Made by a program: the position numbers and the translations under genes. A stretch of DNA of 64,000 bases from NCBI GenBank assembly GCA_017979445.1, contig CM030706.1, positions 9,534,967-9,598,966 of the forward strand, read 5' to 3'. Positions 1 through 10,339 of this stretch are shown here, piece by piece. The DNA is from Akebia trifoliata (taxonomy: Eukaryota > Streptophyta > Magnoliopsida > Ranunculales > Lardizabalaceae). The number at the start of each line of letters is the position of its first letter. Positions within the stretch are counted from its first letter, which is position 1. Below the pieces are notes generated by a model. That model was not told the DNA's origin. It ran no database searches and saw only the letters and a list, made by a program, of their open reading frames with translations.

Positions 1-1200
1 AGTACAATTCCTTGTTAGTTTATAATTTGTTTTAAATTCGTTTTTATTATTTAGACTATAATTAGAAGTACTTAGAAGTCTCCAATTTGAGTTCTAATAG
101 GATTAGAAAGTTAGTATTATGTTATAGATAGGTTAGGAATATTAATTTTTAGTATTTTAGTAGGATTAAAAGTTGTTATGATGGGATTATCTATATAAGG
201 AGCTCAAAATCCGAAAATTAAGAATCAATTCAATTATCCTTTCTCTTTTAAATTTTTTTTTTATTTTTAGTTTTATCTTTTATTTTCTTTCAAGCTATTG
301 CTTATTATCAATTGAATCTATTGATTCAAATTGATTTTGAGTGTTCCATTGAATACGATCTATCGAATCTATTGATTCACACGCTTCCGCTACGTCATTT
401 GGGACACCATAATGGGATCTTGACTCGCACGCATATTCCTTAGCTTACCGAATGACGTGAAGGGGGATTAGTTGTTTAGGAGCTTAGGAAAGTCAGATAG
501 CATTTAAAGTATTAGATGTTATATTCTTTTAGCAGATATATTTGCTATAGTTAAGAAAATCAATAATGATTTTCATGGTTATATGTTGCTTTTTTGGGGG
601 ATGTTTTACGTAATTTTTAGTTTACTTATTTTGTATTAATCATGATGTAATTAATTCAATCGTGTTTGCAAGTCCTTTGCCACATCAAGGTTATATATTG
701 TATTTTTTGGACTGTATTTCACATGTTTTTCTTTTTTCTTTTTTGAAGTTGACAAATAGACTTTTATACAATGAAATTGGAAAATCTTGTCATTTTCCAA
801 TTTGCAATCAAACAATGGATTGGAAAATCAATGCATTTTCCAAATGTGCAATGAAACAAAGATAAATTCTTTCTCTCTAGAAATCCAATTTCCACACCAT
901 ATTTTCATGGAAAATAAATTTTCATGCACAATCTAACAGACCCTTAATATAAATATGGAAGAAAAGATAGCATTATGCCTATTCAATGAATTATTTGTTT
1001 ATTTTTTGTACATCTTAGTTACCATATAAATTGTTTGGTTAGGAAAACTAATATTTTCTTCTTTCCTACATGATAAATTTCATGTAGCAAAGAGAGTTCA
1101 AGTCATGCTGGATATAGATGGTGAAAAGGACTTCACATGTTTTACTTTTTTATAAATCCTTGCATGTTTTCTGTCTGCTAATGATGGCTTGATAATCATG
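1..1200 (+). other. LTR-like remnant and unassigned AT-rich DNA
   Basis: No gene is recognised. A TATA-like stretch (about 191-200) is followed by a T-rich leader. A short direct repeat, in which 'gaatctattgattca' occurs twice, lies at about 313-378. A purine run resembling a polypurine tract lies at 458-467. This order resembles the U3/R/U5 part of a plant LTR, but no partner LTR, primer site or terminal dinucleotides could be placed. From about 480 to 1200 only AT-rich sequence is seen. Confidence 0.25.
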
Positions 1201-1505
1201 TGTGAGCTTCTTAGGAGAGAATTTCAACACTCCTGGAATTATTTTATTCCTCTTATTCCATTGTAAAAAACATAGTTACAACCCTTAGAATAAATAGGCT
1301 GATGACCATAAATCAACCCTTAAGAACTAGGAACAAATAAGGAAAAAATCAACTAGGAAAATCAGAATCAGATCTGTAATAATATCCCAACAGATCTAGA
1401 ATAATATCCCAAAGGATAGGATCTGATTTTCAGCTTATTTGAATTAAAAGTCTATCCCAAAAAATCAGGATATAGCTATTTACAGTTGATCTGATTCTTT
1501 CTACA
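1201..1505 (-). repeat. 3' LTR of the copia element (left end)
   Basis: This 305-bp terminal repeat matches 6027-6330 almost throughout. It lies next to the polypurine tract, which makes it the 3' LTR of a minus-strand element. The RNase H reading frame runs into it, to 1430. Confidence 0.95.
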
Positions 1506-2410
1506 CTCTCCCTCAAGTTTGGACTGAAAAAAACATCAAACAGTCCAAACTTGCTTACAAAATTTTCGAATGATACCCTTGGAAGCCCTTTGGTGAGAAC
1601 ATCCGCAATCTGATCAGTTGTAGGGAGATAAACCAGACACAAAGTTCCGTCGTCAATCTTTTCTTTAATAAAGTGCCGGTCCACCTCAACATGCTTCGTT
1701 CGATCATGGTAGACTGGATTAAGCGTCATGCTTATGGCTCCCTTATTGTCTGAAAACAGTTTCATAGGCTGATTAAACTCCCTTCTTAGTTCCTTCAACA
1801 ACATCTTTAGCCATAAAAGTTCGCAAACTCCTTGAGCAATAGCTCTAAGTTCCGCTTCAGCACTACTTTTAGACACAACTGACTGCTTTTTACTCCTCCT
1901 TGTTACCAAGTTACCCCATACAAAAATGCAATAACTAGAAGTTGACCTCAAGTCGATCTTGGATCCAGCCCAATCAACATCTGTATAAGCTTCAACACTT
2001 CTGTTTTGATTCTTTTCAAAGAATAAACATTTTCCTGGTGTACCTTTTAGATAATGAAGGATGCGATACACAGCCTCAAGGTGTTCTTTGCCGGGAGCAT
2101 GCATAAACTGACTAACTACATTCACAGTGAAAGCAATATCAGGGTGTGTGTGAGAGAGGTAAATAAGTCTTCCAACCAGGCGTTGGTACATTCCCTTGTC
2201 CACAGGATCATTGCTTGGTTCAAGACCCGGCTTCGTAGTAGAGTCGATTGGCGTAGGGACTGGTTTGCACCCTAGCATTCCAGTTTCCTTGAGTAGGTCA
2301 ATAACATATTTCCTTTGAGAAATAGCAATGCCTTTCTTACTCCTAGCAACCTCCATGCCAAGAAAGTATCTCAAATGTCCCAAATCTCTAACCTCAAATT
2401 CTGTGGCCAA
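1430..2410 (-). pseudogene. Copia pol: end of reverse transcriptase and RNase H
   Basis: The frame opens in the RT C-terminal part (RDLGHLRYFLGMEVARS, near residue 8) and the connection block PVPTPID. It then enters RNase H. The acidic residues expected at the active site are visible: YTDVDWAG, SSAEAELRAIAQG and LFSDNKGAI. They are followed by the KHVEVDRHFI block and the family-typical DVLTKGLP end. RNase H removes the RNA template during reverse transcription. This piece alone looks well preserved, but it is cut off from upstream pol by a frameshift at about 2421-2440. The frame continues past the polypurine tract into the LTR. Confidence 0.93.
1506..1516 (-). other. Polypurine tract of the copia element
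   Basis: On the element strand the sequence CTTGAGGGAGAG abuts the start of the 3' LTR. This is the usual plus-strand primer form in plant copia elements. Confidence 0.85.
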
Positions 2411-2418
2411 AACATCTT

Positions 2419-2790
2419 TCAGTCTCTCAATCTCTCAATCTCCACAAGGTCATCACCAGTTAGAATAATATCATCAACGTAGACAATCAAGATGGTGCTT
2501 CTTCCTTCCTTAAGAAAGTAAAACAGTGTATGATCAGCATGAGCTTGACTATACCCTTGTTGTCGAATAACCTTGGTAAACCTTTCAAACCAGGCTCTGG
2601 GAGATTGTTTTAAGCCATAGAGAGATTTTCGAAGTCGGCAGATTTTACCTTTCTTACTTTCATCATCAAAACCTGGTGGAAGATCCATATACACTTTTTC
2701 TTCTAAGTCGCCACTAAGAAATGCATTCTTTACATCAAGTGGGTGTAGTTTCCAATCAAGATTTGTTACTAAGGATAAAAGGACTCTTAA
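2419..2790 (-). pseudogene. Copia pol: reverse transcriptase core (YVDD)
   Basis: This part is in a different frame from both neighbours. It reads through DVKNAFLSGDLEE and YMDLPPGF, then SLYGLKQSPRAW, and holds the catalytic YVDD box with IILTGDD. It is joined to the N-terminal RT part by a frameshift near 2780. It is separated from the C-terminal part by an 8-bp tandem duplication (tctctcaa twice, 2423-2438) that throws the frame into a stop. The enzyme would copy the element RNA inside the virus-like particle, but as it stands it cannot be made intact. Confidence 0.93.
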
Positions 2791-3679
2791 CTGTATTCAT
2801 TTTTGCCATAGGTGCAAAGGTTTTCAAGTAGTCCACACCATATGTCTGAGTCAAACCTTTTGCAACCAATCTAGCTTTATATCTTTCAATGTTCCCATCA
2901 GAGTTATACTTAACAGTAAAAATCCACTTACACCCGACAGATGTCTTGTCCCGTGGTTTCTCCACCAACTCCCATGTCCCATTCTTTTCCAGGGCACTAA
3001 TCTCTTCCATGACTGCCTTTTTCCACTTAGAATCTTGTAATGCCTCCTGTATGGTTCTAGGTACTTCTTCCTTTGACAAGTTGACTACAAAAGCTTGAAG
3101 CTGAGGAGATAAATGATTGTAGGCCACGAAGTTGTATAATGGATGCTGAGTACAAGATCTAACACCCTTTCTGAGAGCAATAGGAGCATCAAGATCATTA
3201 AGAGTATTTATATGTGTACCTTGATCTGGTTTGGAATCATGACTGAGCTGAGTGTTCTCAATGGGTTCTATTCTTCTTGGGTGTCGAGAATAAACACGAA
3301 GCTCTAATTGTGGTTCTAAGTCTTCCCCTTCATTTCTGTTATTAGGCATCAATGACTCAATAGGGTCGGATTGATTCTCAGGTTGAAAAACGTCATACTG
3401 ATGTGTGTCTGGTAGATCTGGGGATAAAACATGTTGGTGAGTGTTTTGGATATGTGGTGTGTCGGGTAGATCCGGGGATATGACAGGTTGGTGAGTATTT
3501 TGGATATGTGGAAGACCCCAAAAATTATCGTCATTACTCATGTACTCCCCCTGAAGGGAATTTTTGGTGTAGAATGGCTTAGTTTCAAAAAAAGTGACAT
3601 TCATGGAGACAAAATATTTACGTTTTTTGGGAGAGTAACACTTATACCCTTTTTTAGTAGCAGAGTATCCTAAAAACAA
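2756..3679 (-). pseudogene. Copia pol: integrase end, linker and start of reverse transcriptase
   Basis: The N-terminal part holds the copia integrase C-terminal block (FLGYSATKKGYKCYSP). A low-complexity linker follows, with a repeated HIQNTHQ-type segment. From about residue 215 the RT begins (WKKAVMEEISALEKNGTWEL, then GCKWIFTVKYNSDG and RYKARLVAKG). After TFAPMAKMNTVK the translation leaves the family pattern, which marks the frameshift near 2780. The upstream boundary is an in-frame stop at 3728-3730 and not a frame change. Confidence 0.92.
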
Positions 3680-3727
3680 GCATTTAACGGCTTTGGGATC
3701 TAATTTGCTACGTTCTCGATCATAAAC

Positions 3728-4561
3728 CTAAACGAATGATTGACAACCAAAGATTTTTAGGGGTATGGATGAGTAGGTCTTGGAAAAGGAGGGGTAGTGA
3801 GTGGTGAGAGCTTGAAGAGGGGTCTTAAATTGTAAGACACGAGTGGGCATTCTATTAATGAGATAGCAGGCAATAAGGACAACATCCCCCCAGAACTGTT
3901 TTGGGACATTTGAGGTGAACATTAGAGATCTATCTACTTCTAGGAGATGGCGATTTTTTCTCTCAACAATACTGTTTTGTTGAGGAGTGTCAATACATGT
4001 GCTTTGGTGTATAATCCCTTTTTCTAAGAAAAAATCTCCAAGAATGGAATTAAAGTACTCTTTTCCATTATCAATATGAAGAATTTTTATGTTGGTGTTG
4101 TACAGATTTTGGACCATAGAATGAAAAATTTTAAAAATCTGGGCAGCATTAGATTTTTCTTTTAGTAAGTAAACCCAACAGACCCTAGAATGATCATCAA
4201 TGAAGGTTATGAACCACCTATTTCCTGTGATGTGTTGTGTGCGAGATGGTCCCCAAATATCACTATGGATTTGAGTGAATGGTTGAGATGCTTTATATGG
4301 TTTTGATGGAAAATTAGAACATTGATGTTTTGACAATTGACAGATTTCACATTCAAACACATCTTTATTTCTAAACAAAGAGGGAAACAACTTTTTAAGA
4401 TAAGGAAAGCTAGGGTGTCCTAATCTACGATGCCACAACATTATTGTTTGCTCACGAGTTAAGGGAAAAGTCTCACAACCAGCCATTTGAGCTTGTTTAT
4501 TCTCGAAGCCTTCATTTTTGAAGAAATATAGCCCATTGAATTCCCTAGCACTACCAATCAT
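3728..4561 (-). pseudogene. Copia pol: GAG-pre-integrase and integrase core
   Basis: Residues about 41-60 carry the pre-integrase block LWHRRLGHPSFPYLKKL. Its histidines, with the later CEICQLSKH cysteines, form the HHCC zinc site. The catalytic core follows. The first Asp is in IHSDIWGPS, the second Asp in LHIDNGKEY, and the Glu in VERKNRHLLEV. Integrase inserts element cDNA into the host chromosome. The catalytic triad is still present, but stops at 4598-4600 and about 4577 separate it from the protease, and one at 3728-3730 from downstream pol. Confidence 0.93.
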
Positions 4562-4597
4562 CCTCCCAGATTTCCGGTCCTAAAATAAACACTCAAA

Positions 4598-5062
4598 CTA
4601 TGAGAAGTTGGCATAACAATCTTGGTCTTTAGTTAACTTGCTAATTGAGAGTAAGTTGTAAGAAAACTTTGGGACATGTAGTACAGATTTCAAAACAAAA
4701 TTAGGAGAAAGGTTTATATCTCCACTATGAGCCACAGTTGAAAGAGAACCATCAGCAACCTTAACTTTAATATTTCCTAGGCTAGGTACATAAGTGGTGA
4801 ACAAGTTTGAGGATCCTGTCATGTGATCAGATGCTCCTGAATCTATGATCCAGGGGTCTATTTCATTTGTACAGCCACTCAAAGCAGTTGCAAATGTTCC
4901 TTTTTGGGCCAAGTATGAACTGGTTGGCTGAGTAAGAGAGGAAGGAGTAGGCTTTGTTGCCGGAGGAGTGGAACCTTGGAGATTAATCAGTTTGATGAGT
5001 TGGTTCAGTTGCTCCTTTGTGAGGGACAAACTTGGAGCAGAATCTTCATGCTTTGTGATCAT
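4598..5062 (-). pseudogene. Copia aspartic protease region
   Basis: At about residues 70-80 the sequence PWIIDSGASDHMTG is the copia protease active site (D-S-G-A). It is followed by VADGSL, ILHVP-like and LLSISKLTKD blocks typical of the domain's end. The protease would cut the gag-pol polyprotein. The frame is continuous upstream with the gag zinc knuckle (5141-5182) and ends at an in-frame stop at 4598. Confidence 0.9.
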
Positions 5063-5990
5063 TTCAGCAGTAGTTTGAAGGCCTCTAGGTTTGCTTTGGT
5101 ACTTGGAGTTGAAGTTTGCTGGTCTGCCGTGAAGTTTCCAACAAGTTTCACGAGTATGGTTGGTCCTTTGGCAGTGACCACACCAGAGATTTCCTCTTCG
5201 CTGGTTTCGGTTGGTATCTCAGTGGTAGGGCTCCGAGTTTCTGTTAGCAACAAGGGCAGAATTGTCAATAAGTGTGGGTTTGGGTTCTCCCATCATCACA
5301 CGTTTACGCCTTTCCTCTCTTCTTACTTCTGCAAACGCTTCATCTATTGAAGGAAGTGGTTTAGTACCAAGAAGACGTCCCCGAACTTCATCAAGGTTCT
5401 TGTTGAGACCAGCAAGAAAATCATGTATCCGCTCCTTATTGATAGAATTTTGATGGAGTTCTCGGCAAGTAGTGCACCATTGAAACTTGTCAAAGAGATC
5501 AACCTCCTGCCAAAGTTTTGTGAGAGAATTGTAATATTGAGTGACATCCATCTCACCTTGGGTTAACATCAGGGCTCTATATATCTCAATTCGAACAATT
5601 GGACTGAATTTTCTAGGTCGGAATATTGCCTTTGCACAGCATCCCACATTTCTTTTGATGTGGTATAACTAAGAAAATTTTCACCTATCTTGTCCTCCAT
5701 AGAGTTGATTAGCCAAGCCATAACCATGGAATTTTGGGCATCCCACGTTTAAAGAAGCATCAATAGTGGTTGGTTTTGCAGCAGTCCCGTCGATGAACCC
5801 AGACCTTCCTCTTCCTCGAATTACCATTTGAACTGAGAGTGACCATTGTAGATAATTTCGTCCATTGATTTGTGAGAGGTGATTTGAAGAGAGGACATAT
5901 AGGAATAAGCAGTGGGGGCTATTGTGGGGTTAGATTCAGAGGTAACCTCTGAACTGTTACCGCCACTAGCCCCAGTGAGCCGATTTGTAC
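5063..5990 (-). pseudogene. Copia gag, broken
   Basis: The N-terminal part (about 5690-5930) shows the copia gag start in shifted pieces (QITSHK, then a VIRGRGR-type segment). The central UBN2-type block includes VTQYYNSLTKLWQEVD. A C-X2-C-X4-H-X4-C zinc knuckle (CGHC...H...C) lies at 5141-5182. A 2-bp insertion near 5577-5582 and an in-frame TGA at 5219-5221 break the frame, and the N-terminal part is also shifted. Gag would form the particle shell and bind RNA through the knuckle. Confidence 0.88.
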
Positions 5991-6014
5991 ATGGCTTCTC
6001 TCAACCAAGTTTAA

Positions 6015-6026
6015 GCTCTGATACCA
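6015..6026 (-). other. Primer-binding site (initiator tRNA-Met) of the copia element
   Basis: The minus strand reads TGGTATCAGAGC directly after the 5' LTR. This is the complement of the 3' end of plant initiator tRNA-Met and primes minus-strand synthesis. Confidence 0.95.
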
Positions 6027-6330
6027 TGTGAGCTTCTTAGGAGAGAATTTCAGCACTGTTGGAATTATTTTATTCCTCTTATTCCATTGTAAAAACACAG
6101 TTACAGTCCTTACAATAAATAGGCTGATGACCATAAATCAGCCCCTAAGAACTAGGAACAAATAAGGAAAAAATCAACTAGGAAAATCAGAATCAGATCT
6201 GTAATAATATCCCAATAGATCTGGAATAATATCCCAAAGGATAGGATCTGATTTTCAGCTTATTTGAATTAAAAGTCTATCCCAAAAAATCAGGATATAG
6301 CTATTTACAGCTGATCTGATTCTTTCTACA
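6027..6330 (-). repeat. 5' LTR of the copia element (right end)
   Basis: This 304-bp partner of 1201-1505 lies beside the primer site. It would carry the promoter and RNA start of the element, read toward lower coordinates. Confidence 0.95.
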
Positions 6331-7319
6331 GCATGATATACAACATTACACAATATAAAATATTCCGTGGCTTAAGATTGCGTTCAATTGTCTAATTAAG
6401 TCACTGGATGCTTGATCGTCGAATTGGAAGCAAACAAGACAAATCATTAATTTTTATATTTGCATGTCTTATAGGTGTATATAACTTGAATTTTTTCAAT
6501 ATGGTTAAAAAAAATTATCTATTTGGATACACATCTAAATTCATTTTCCGTATATTCCCTTTTTTTTTCTTGGGGTGGGGGGTGTTGTATTTGTGTGGTC
6601 TAAGCTATATCACTTTCTAAGCCTGAGAGTGTCCACATTAACTCTCTTGAAAAGTGTTATGGATTTAGAGAGTCCATAACTATTTTTCTTTAATGGTAAA
6701 AACAATTCATTCAAAAGAAGAAAAATAATACAGCGGAGAGGTAAGCTCCAAGGAGGTTGAGAGGACTTCTAGGTGAGTAGGATCCTTCCCAAAAGACATT
6801 CACGCTCAACGCTTAAATTATACACTTTGAAACCCATCACGCACCTTCATCACAAAATCAAGTAGTCCCATCTAAGAACAAATTCCTTGAAGAATGTTCC
6901 CTTTTATTATTGAAACAATTTTGACCAAAACATGTAATATTTTGCATTAATAATAGCCTCATTAACATACCCTTAACTTTCCAAGGTTGTAGCATTCCTC
7001 CCTTCTAAATAATCCAACATACTGCAAATGGTAAAAGGTTCCGAAATTCTATCTTTACCTTGAAAACTTAAGAGAGCTAACTTTGGAAAAGAGTTTAAAT
7101 TGAAGTATGAATAATCCAATACATATTGAAAGTCATTGTAGTAGGTTGTACAATGAAGGAGAAGGTCGTTGACACATTATCCGATTTTCTTTCACATAAT
7201 GTTCTGTCCATAATAGTCTTTCCATGACCAATATTAAGATAGAGAGAAGGTTACACAACATTTCAGTGTCTAGATTGCTTACAAATGAAAATTTTGTTTA
7301 AAAATTGAGGATATGCAAG
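6331..7319. other. Unassigned AT-rich sequence
   Basis: No gene, RNA or clear repeat boundary is recognised. There is a short tract of T followed by G at about 6558-6580. Confidence 0.4.
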
Positions 7320-8330
7320 TCAGAACCTAGAAAAGGACTATTAGAAACGGAAATGGTACTACGACCAATGACAGACCTCATGGTGCCATTAGTAATAAGG
7401 TGTTGAAGGTAGGACTTGTGAGATATATGACAAAAATAACTATGTTAGTGTAACCTGTGCTATTGATCCAAGGAGAGGAAGAATCATTGAAAGAAGATGT
7501 AATAGATGTGGAGGTGCCATTTTGAAATTGTTCATCTGAGAGTTGTATAGACCGAGCTATAGGATTAGTACTAGAATCATCAACAACAACAGAGGCATTT
7601 GTATCATCAATCACATTGGTAAATTTGTTAGTGTTGTTTGGGTTGTGTAGGGTGAAACGAATTGGTAGTTGGTGCTCAAAATCTTGGTTATTCAAGTGAT
7701 CTAATTGCGTGATGATGGATCTGGCTATGGAATTGAATGGAAAGCTTTATCTCGGGTCTTCTGAAGGTTTTGGAAGTCCACACATTGGGAAGAAAAGACG
7801 GAGACCAAGAGATGTAGAATAGTTGCTCTGCTGATAGACTTACTTCAAGTTATATGGAGGAGGAGCACTTTGGTGAAGTGGTTGTCGAGGTTTCGAGGAC
7901 CAGATTCAGAGATGGTTTTGGAGGTTAAGGTGAGAAGGGTTTTAGAGCTGATACAATCAATATTTCACATTTAGCTTATGGGGTTCATTTTTCTCTTTAG
8001 AAATTACAAATTTCTTGTTTTAGTTCACATTTAATCTGTTATTTTATTGGTGGTTCATCCATCTGACATGTACTCCAGATGGGAATGGTGGATTTTGAAT
8101 GTGGTTTCGTGAATGTATTTTACATTTAATGTTATCTATGTGAATCCATGACGTTGATTATAAAGTTCGGATTATACTCTACTAATTATTGTGCAAGTCC
8201 TTGGCTGATATCTTTCGTGGCTATCTACTACTTTGTGATAGTCTTTGACATTATTTTTTTTCCATGTATCTCCATAAATAGTTCTTCATTTTTAGCTTTA
8301 CAATGGCCTATACAACATTGGTTATCAACT
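7320..8330 (-). mobile_element. Possible very decayed copia gag/protease relic
   Basis: On the minus strand a 105-residue open stretch (7378-7695) contains SIQLSDEQF and a SSSPWI segment followed, in a shifted frame, by text resembling the region after a copia protease site. Further upstream on that strand (about 8230-8330) lies a Cys-rich segment ending EIHGK, like the end of a gag zinc knuckle. The resemblance is weak and frame-shifted. No LTR was found. It may be chance. Confidence 0.25.
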
Positions 8331-8446
8331 TGCTTGTGTGAGAGTGCACAAAATATTACTTTCTTAGAAGTTCGTACTACTTGTGTGATTTGGGTTGGTT
8401 GGTTGATGGAACAAACCAACTCAAATTGTTTAAAATATAAGGCTCT

Positions 8447-8881
8447 GTGAGTTTCATGAACCACATAGAGTTTGTGGCAAGTGTTAAGGACTGGGTGGTG
8501 GACTCTAGGGCCACCAAACATATCTGTAGAAACATAAGTGCTTTTAACTCCTATACTACTGTGAGAAAAGGCAAAGAACAAGTGTTCATGGGCAATTCAA
8601 GGCCCTTACCTGTTGTTGGGAGAGGGAAAATTCTTTTCAAGTTAACTTCTAGAAAGATCTTGTCCTTTAGTGATGTACTTTATGTGACGGGCATTCATTC
8701 CAATTTGGTGTCGGTTTCCTTACTTGAAAAGATTGGGGTTAAGGCAATTTTTGAGTTTGATAAAATTGTATTGAGTAAGAATGAAATGTTTATTGGTAAA
8801 GGGTATTGTAATCAAGGTTTGTTTGCCCTAAATGTACTTGAAGTTATTAATGGAAATGCATCTACTTCTTCTACTATATGA
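8447..8881 (+). pseudogene. Copia protease region with altered active site
   Basis: The segment DWVVDSRATKHIC aligns with the copia protease active site, but Arg replaces the Gly of D-S/T-G. It is followed by the domain's later blocks (FSDVLYV, NLVSVSLLEK, then the linker to pre-integrase). The motif change argues that the protease is inactive. The frame overlaps the next open stretch by 4 bases (8878-8881). Confidence 0.85.
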
Positions 8882-9453
8882 TTGACTCTATTAATGTATG
8901 GAATGCTAGACTGGGACATGTGAATTTTTCTTATATTAAGAAAATGAAAGAAATTAGTTTGTTGCCTAATTTATTTGTTTCTAGTTTTGATAAATACAAA
9001 ATTTGTGTAGAATTTAAGTCCACTAAAAAGTCGTGTATATCAGTAGAACTAGAGTTTGAATTGTTAGGATTAATTCATAGTGACATAAGAGATTTTAAGA
9101 GTTACTTAACAAGGGGAGGAAAGAAATATTATATAACTTTTATTGATGATTATTCTAGATATACTAAAATTTATTTGCTAAGATCTAAAGGTGAGGCTTG
9201 TGAGGTGTTTCTTAAATATGAAGTCGAAATAGAAAACCAACTTAATAGAAAGATTAAAAGACTTAAGACAGATAGAGGAGGAGATTACTATTTCATTTCT
9301 CTTAATAACTATTGTAAAGAACAAGGTATAATTTATGAGAAAATTCCATCTTATTCACTTGAATCTAATGAGGTAATTGATTGGAAAAATAAGACATTTA
9401 AAGAAATGATGAATGCTATGTTGATTAGTTTTAGGACATCTACAAATATGTGA
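8878..9453 (+). pseudogene. Copia pre-integrase and integrase core
   Basis: VWNARLGHVNFSYIKKM is the pre-integrase block. The zinc-site cysteines are changed: only one (KICVEF) remains where CxxC is expected. The core has the first Asp in IHSDIRDF, FIDDYSRYTKIY, and the second Asp in KTDRGGDY. The expected Glu block reads EVIDWKNKTFKEMMNAM, so the usual ERKN is lost. The protein would not be a working integrase. Confidence 0.88.
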
Positions 9454-10330
9454 GGGGAAATTATCTTATCTGTATGTCATTTACAAAATAGAATAATTTT
9501 TAAGAAAATAGTTAAGATACCTTATAAGTTATGGAAGGGTAAAGCACCATATTATAAATTTTAAAATTGTGACGGTGTTTAGCTAAGGTCTTATTACCTA
9601 AACCTAAGAAGAGAATAATAGGACCCAAAACCTTTGAATGTATGTTTATAGGTTTTGCTTAAAATATTGCAACATATAGATTTGTAGTGATTAGAAGTGA
9701 GAACAACATTATGGAATCAAATACCATTGTAGAATCTAAGAATGTAGATTTCTTTGAACATATTTTTCCTTTGAGATCTAATTCAAAAAACTACCTTGTG
9801 AACCTATCAATGAACCCAAATAAAAATCTAGTACTAATCTTGATATAGAATCTAGAAAAAGTAAGAGGGTGAGGAATGAAACCAATTTTGAAGATGGTTT
9901 TTATACTTATCTTAAAGATAATGACCCTCAAACTTATACTGAAGCTATTACTTCTTTAGATGCATCTTTTTGAAAAGAAGCTATTAATAATGAGTTAGAA
10001 TCAATTAAGTATAATCATACTTGAGAATTAGTGAATTTACCTCCAGGAATCAAATCTATTAGTTATAAGTGGATCTTTAAAAAGAAGTTAAAATCTAATA
10101 GGTCAATTGATAAGTTTAAAGCTAAGTTAGTATCTAAAGGTTATAAACAATAGAAAAACATAGATTTTTTTGACACTTTTGCTCCAGTAACTAAAATTTC
10201 CTCAATTAGAGTTTTGATAGCTTTAACTTCCATTAACAAATTAGTGATTCACTAAATGGATGTCAAGACTACATTCATAAATGGTGATTTAGAAGAGGAA
10301 ATCTATATGGATCTGAAATCACCTTGACCT
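9454..10330 (+). pseudogene. Copia linker and N-terminal reverse transcriptase, riddled with stops
   Basis: In changing frames the plus strand reads EAITSLDASF, then ELVNLPPGIKSISYKWIFK, FKAKLVSKGY, FFDTFAPVTKISSIR, and MDVKTTFINGDLEEEIYMD. These are the ordered N-terminal RT blocks of copia elements. Several stops interrupt them. The YVDD half and RNase H are missing, so the element was cut near 10,330. Confidence 0.85.
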
Positions 10331-10339
10331 TTTCGACCT

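Larger units (their letters stand above)
1201..6330 (-). mobile_element. Ty1/copia retrotransposon, complete in structure, coding region dead
   Basis: Two similar terminal repeats (1201-1505 and 6027-6330) start TGTGAGC and end TCTACA on the plus strand. They flank about 4.5 kb whose minus strand reads gag, protease, integrase, reverse transcriptase and RNase H, the copia order. A primer site for initiator tRNA-Met and a polypurine tract sit at the expected inner edges. The LTRs differ by about a dozen substitutions and one indel by eye (roughly 4%), so the insertion is not recent. Outer flanks are tcatg and gcatg, consistent with a 5-bp target duplication with one change. The coding frame is broken by stops and frameshifts, so the element cannot move autonomously. 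Confidence 0.95.
8440..10330 (+). mobile_element. Copia element body without LTRs, truncated in RT
   Basis: Protease, integrase and the first half of RT follow one another on the plus strand. The similarity stops abruptly near 10,330, where a different LTR-like sequence begins. No LTR or primer site was found upstream. Many stops lie in the RT part. Its divergence from the copia at 1201-6330 (different linker and integrase text) marks it as another family. Confidence 0.88.

Noticed and set aside
1201..6330. Active copia retrotransposon
   Set aside because: Both LTRs and priming sites exist, but multiple stops and frameshifts in gag and pol, with about 4% LTR divergence, exclude autonomous activity.
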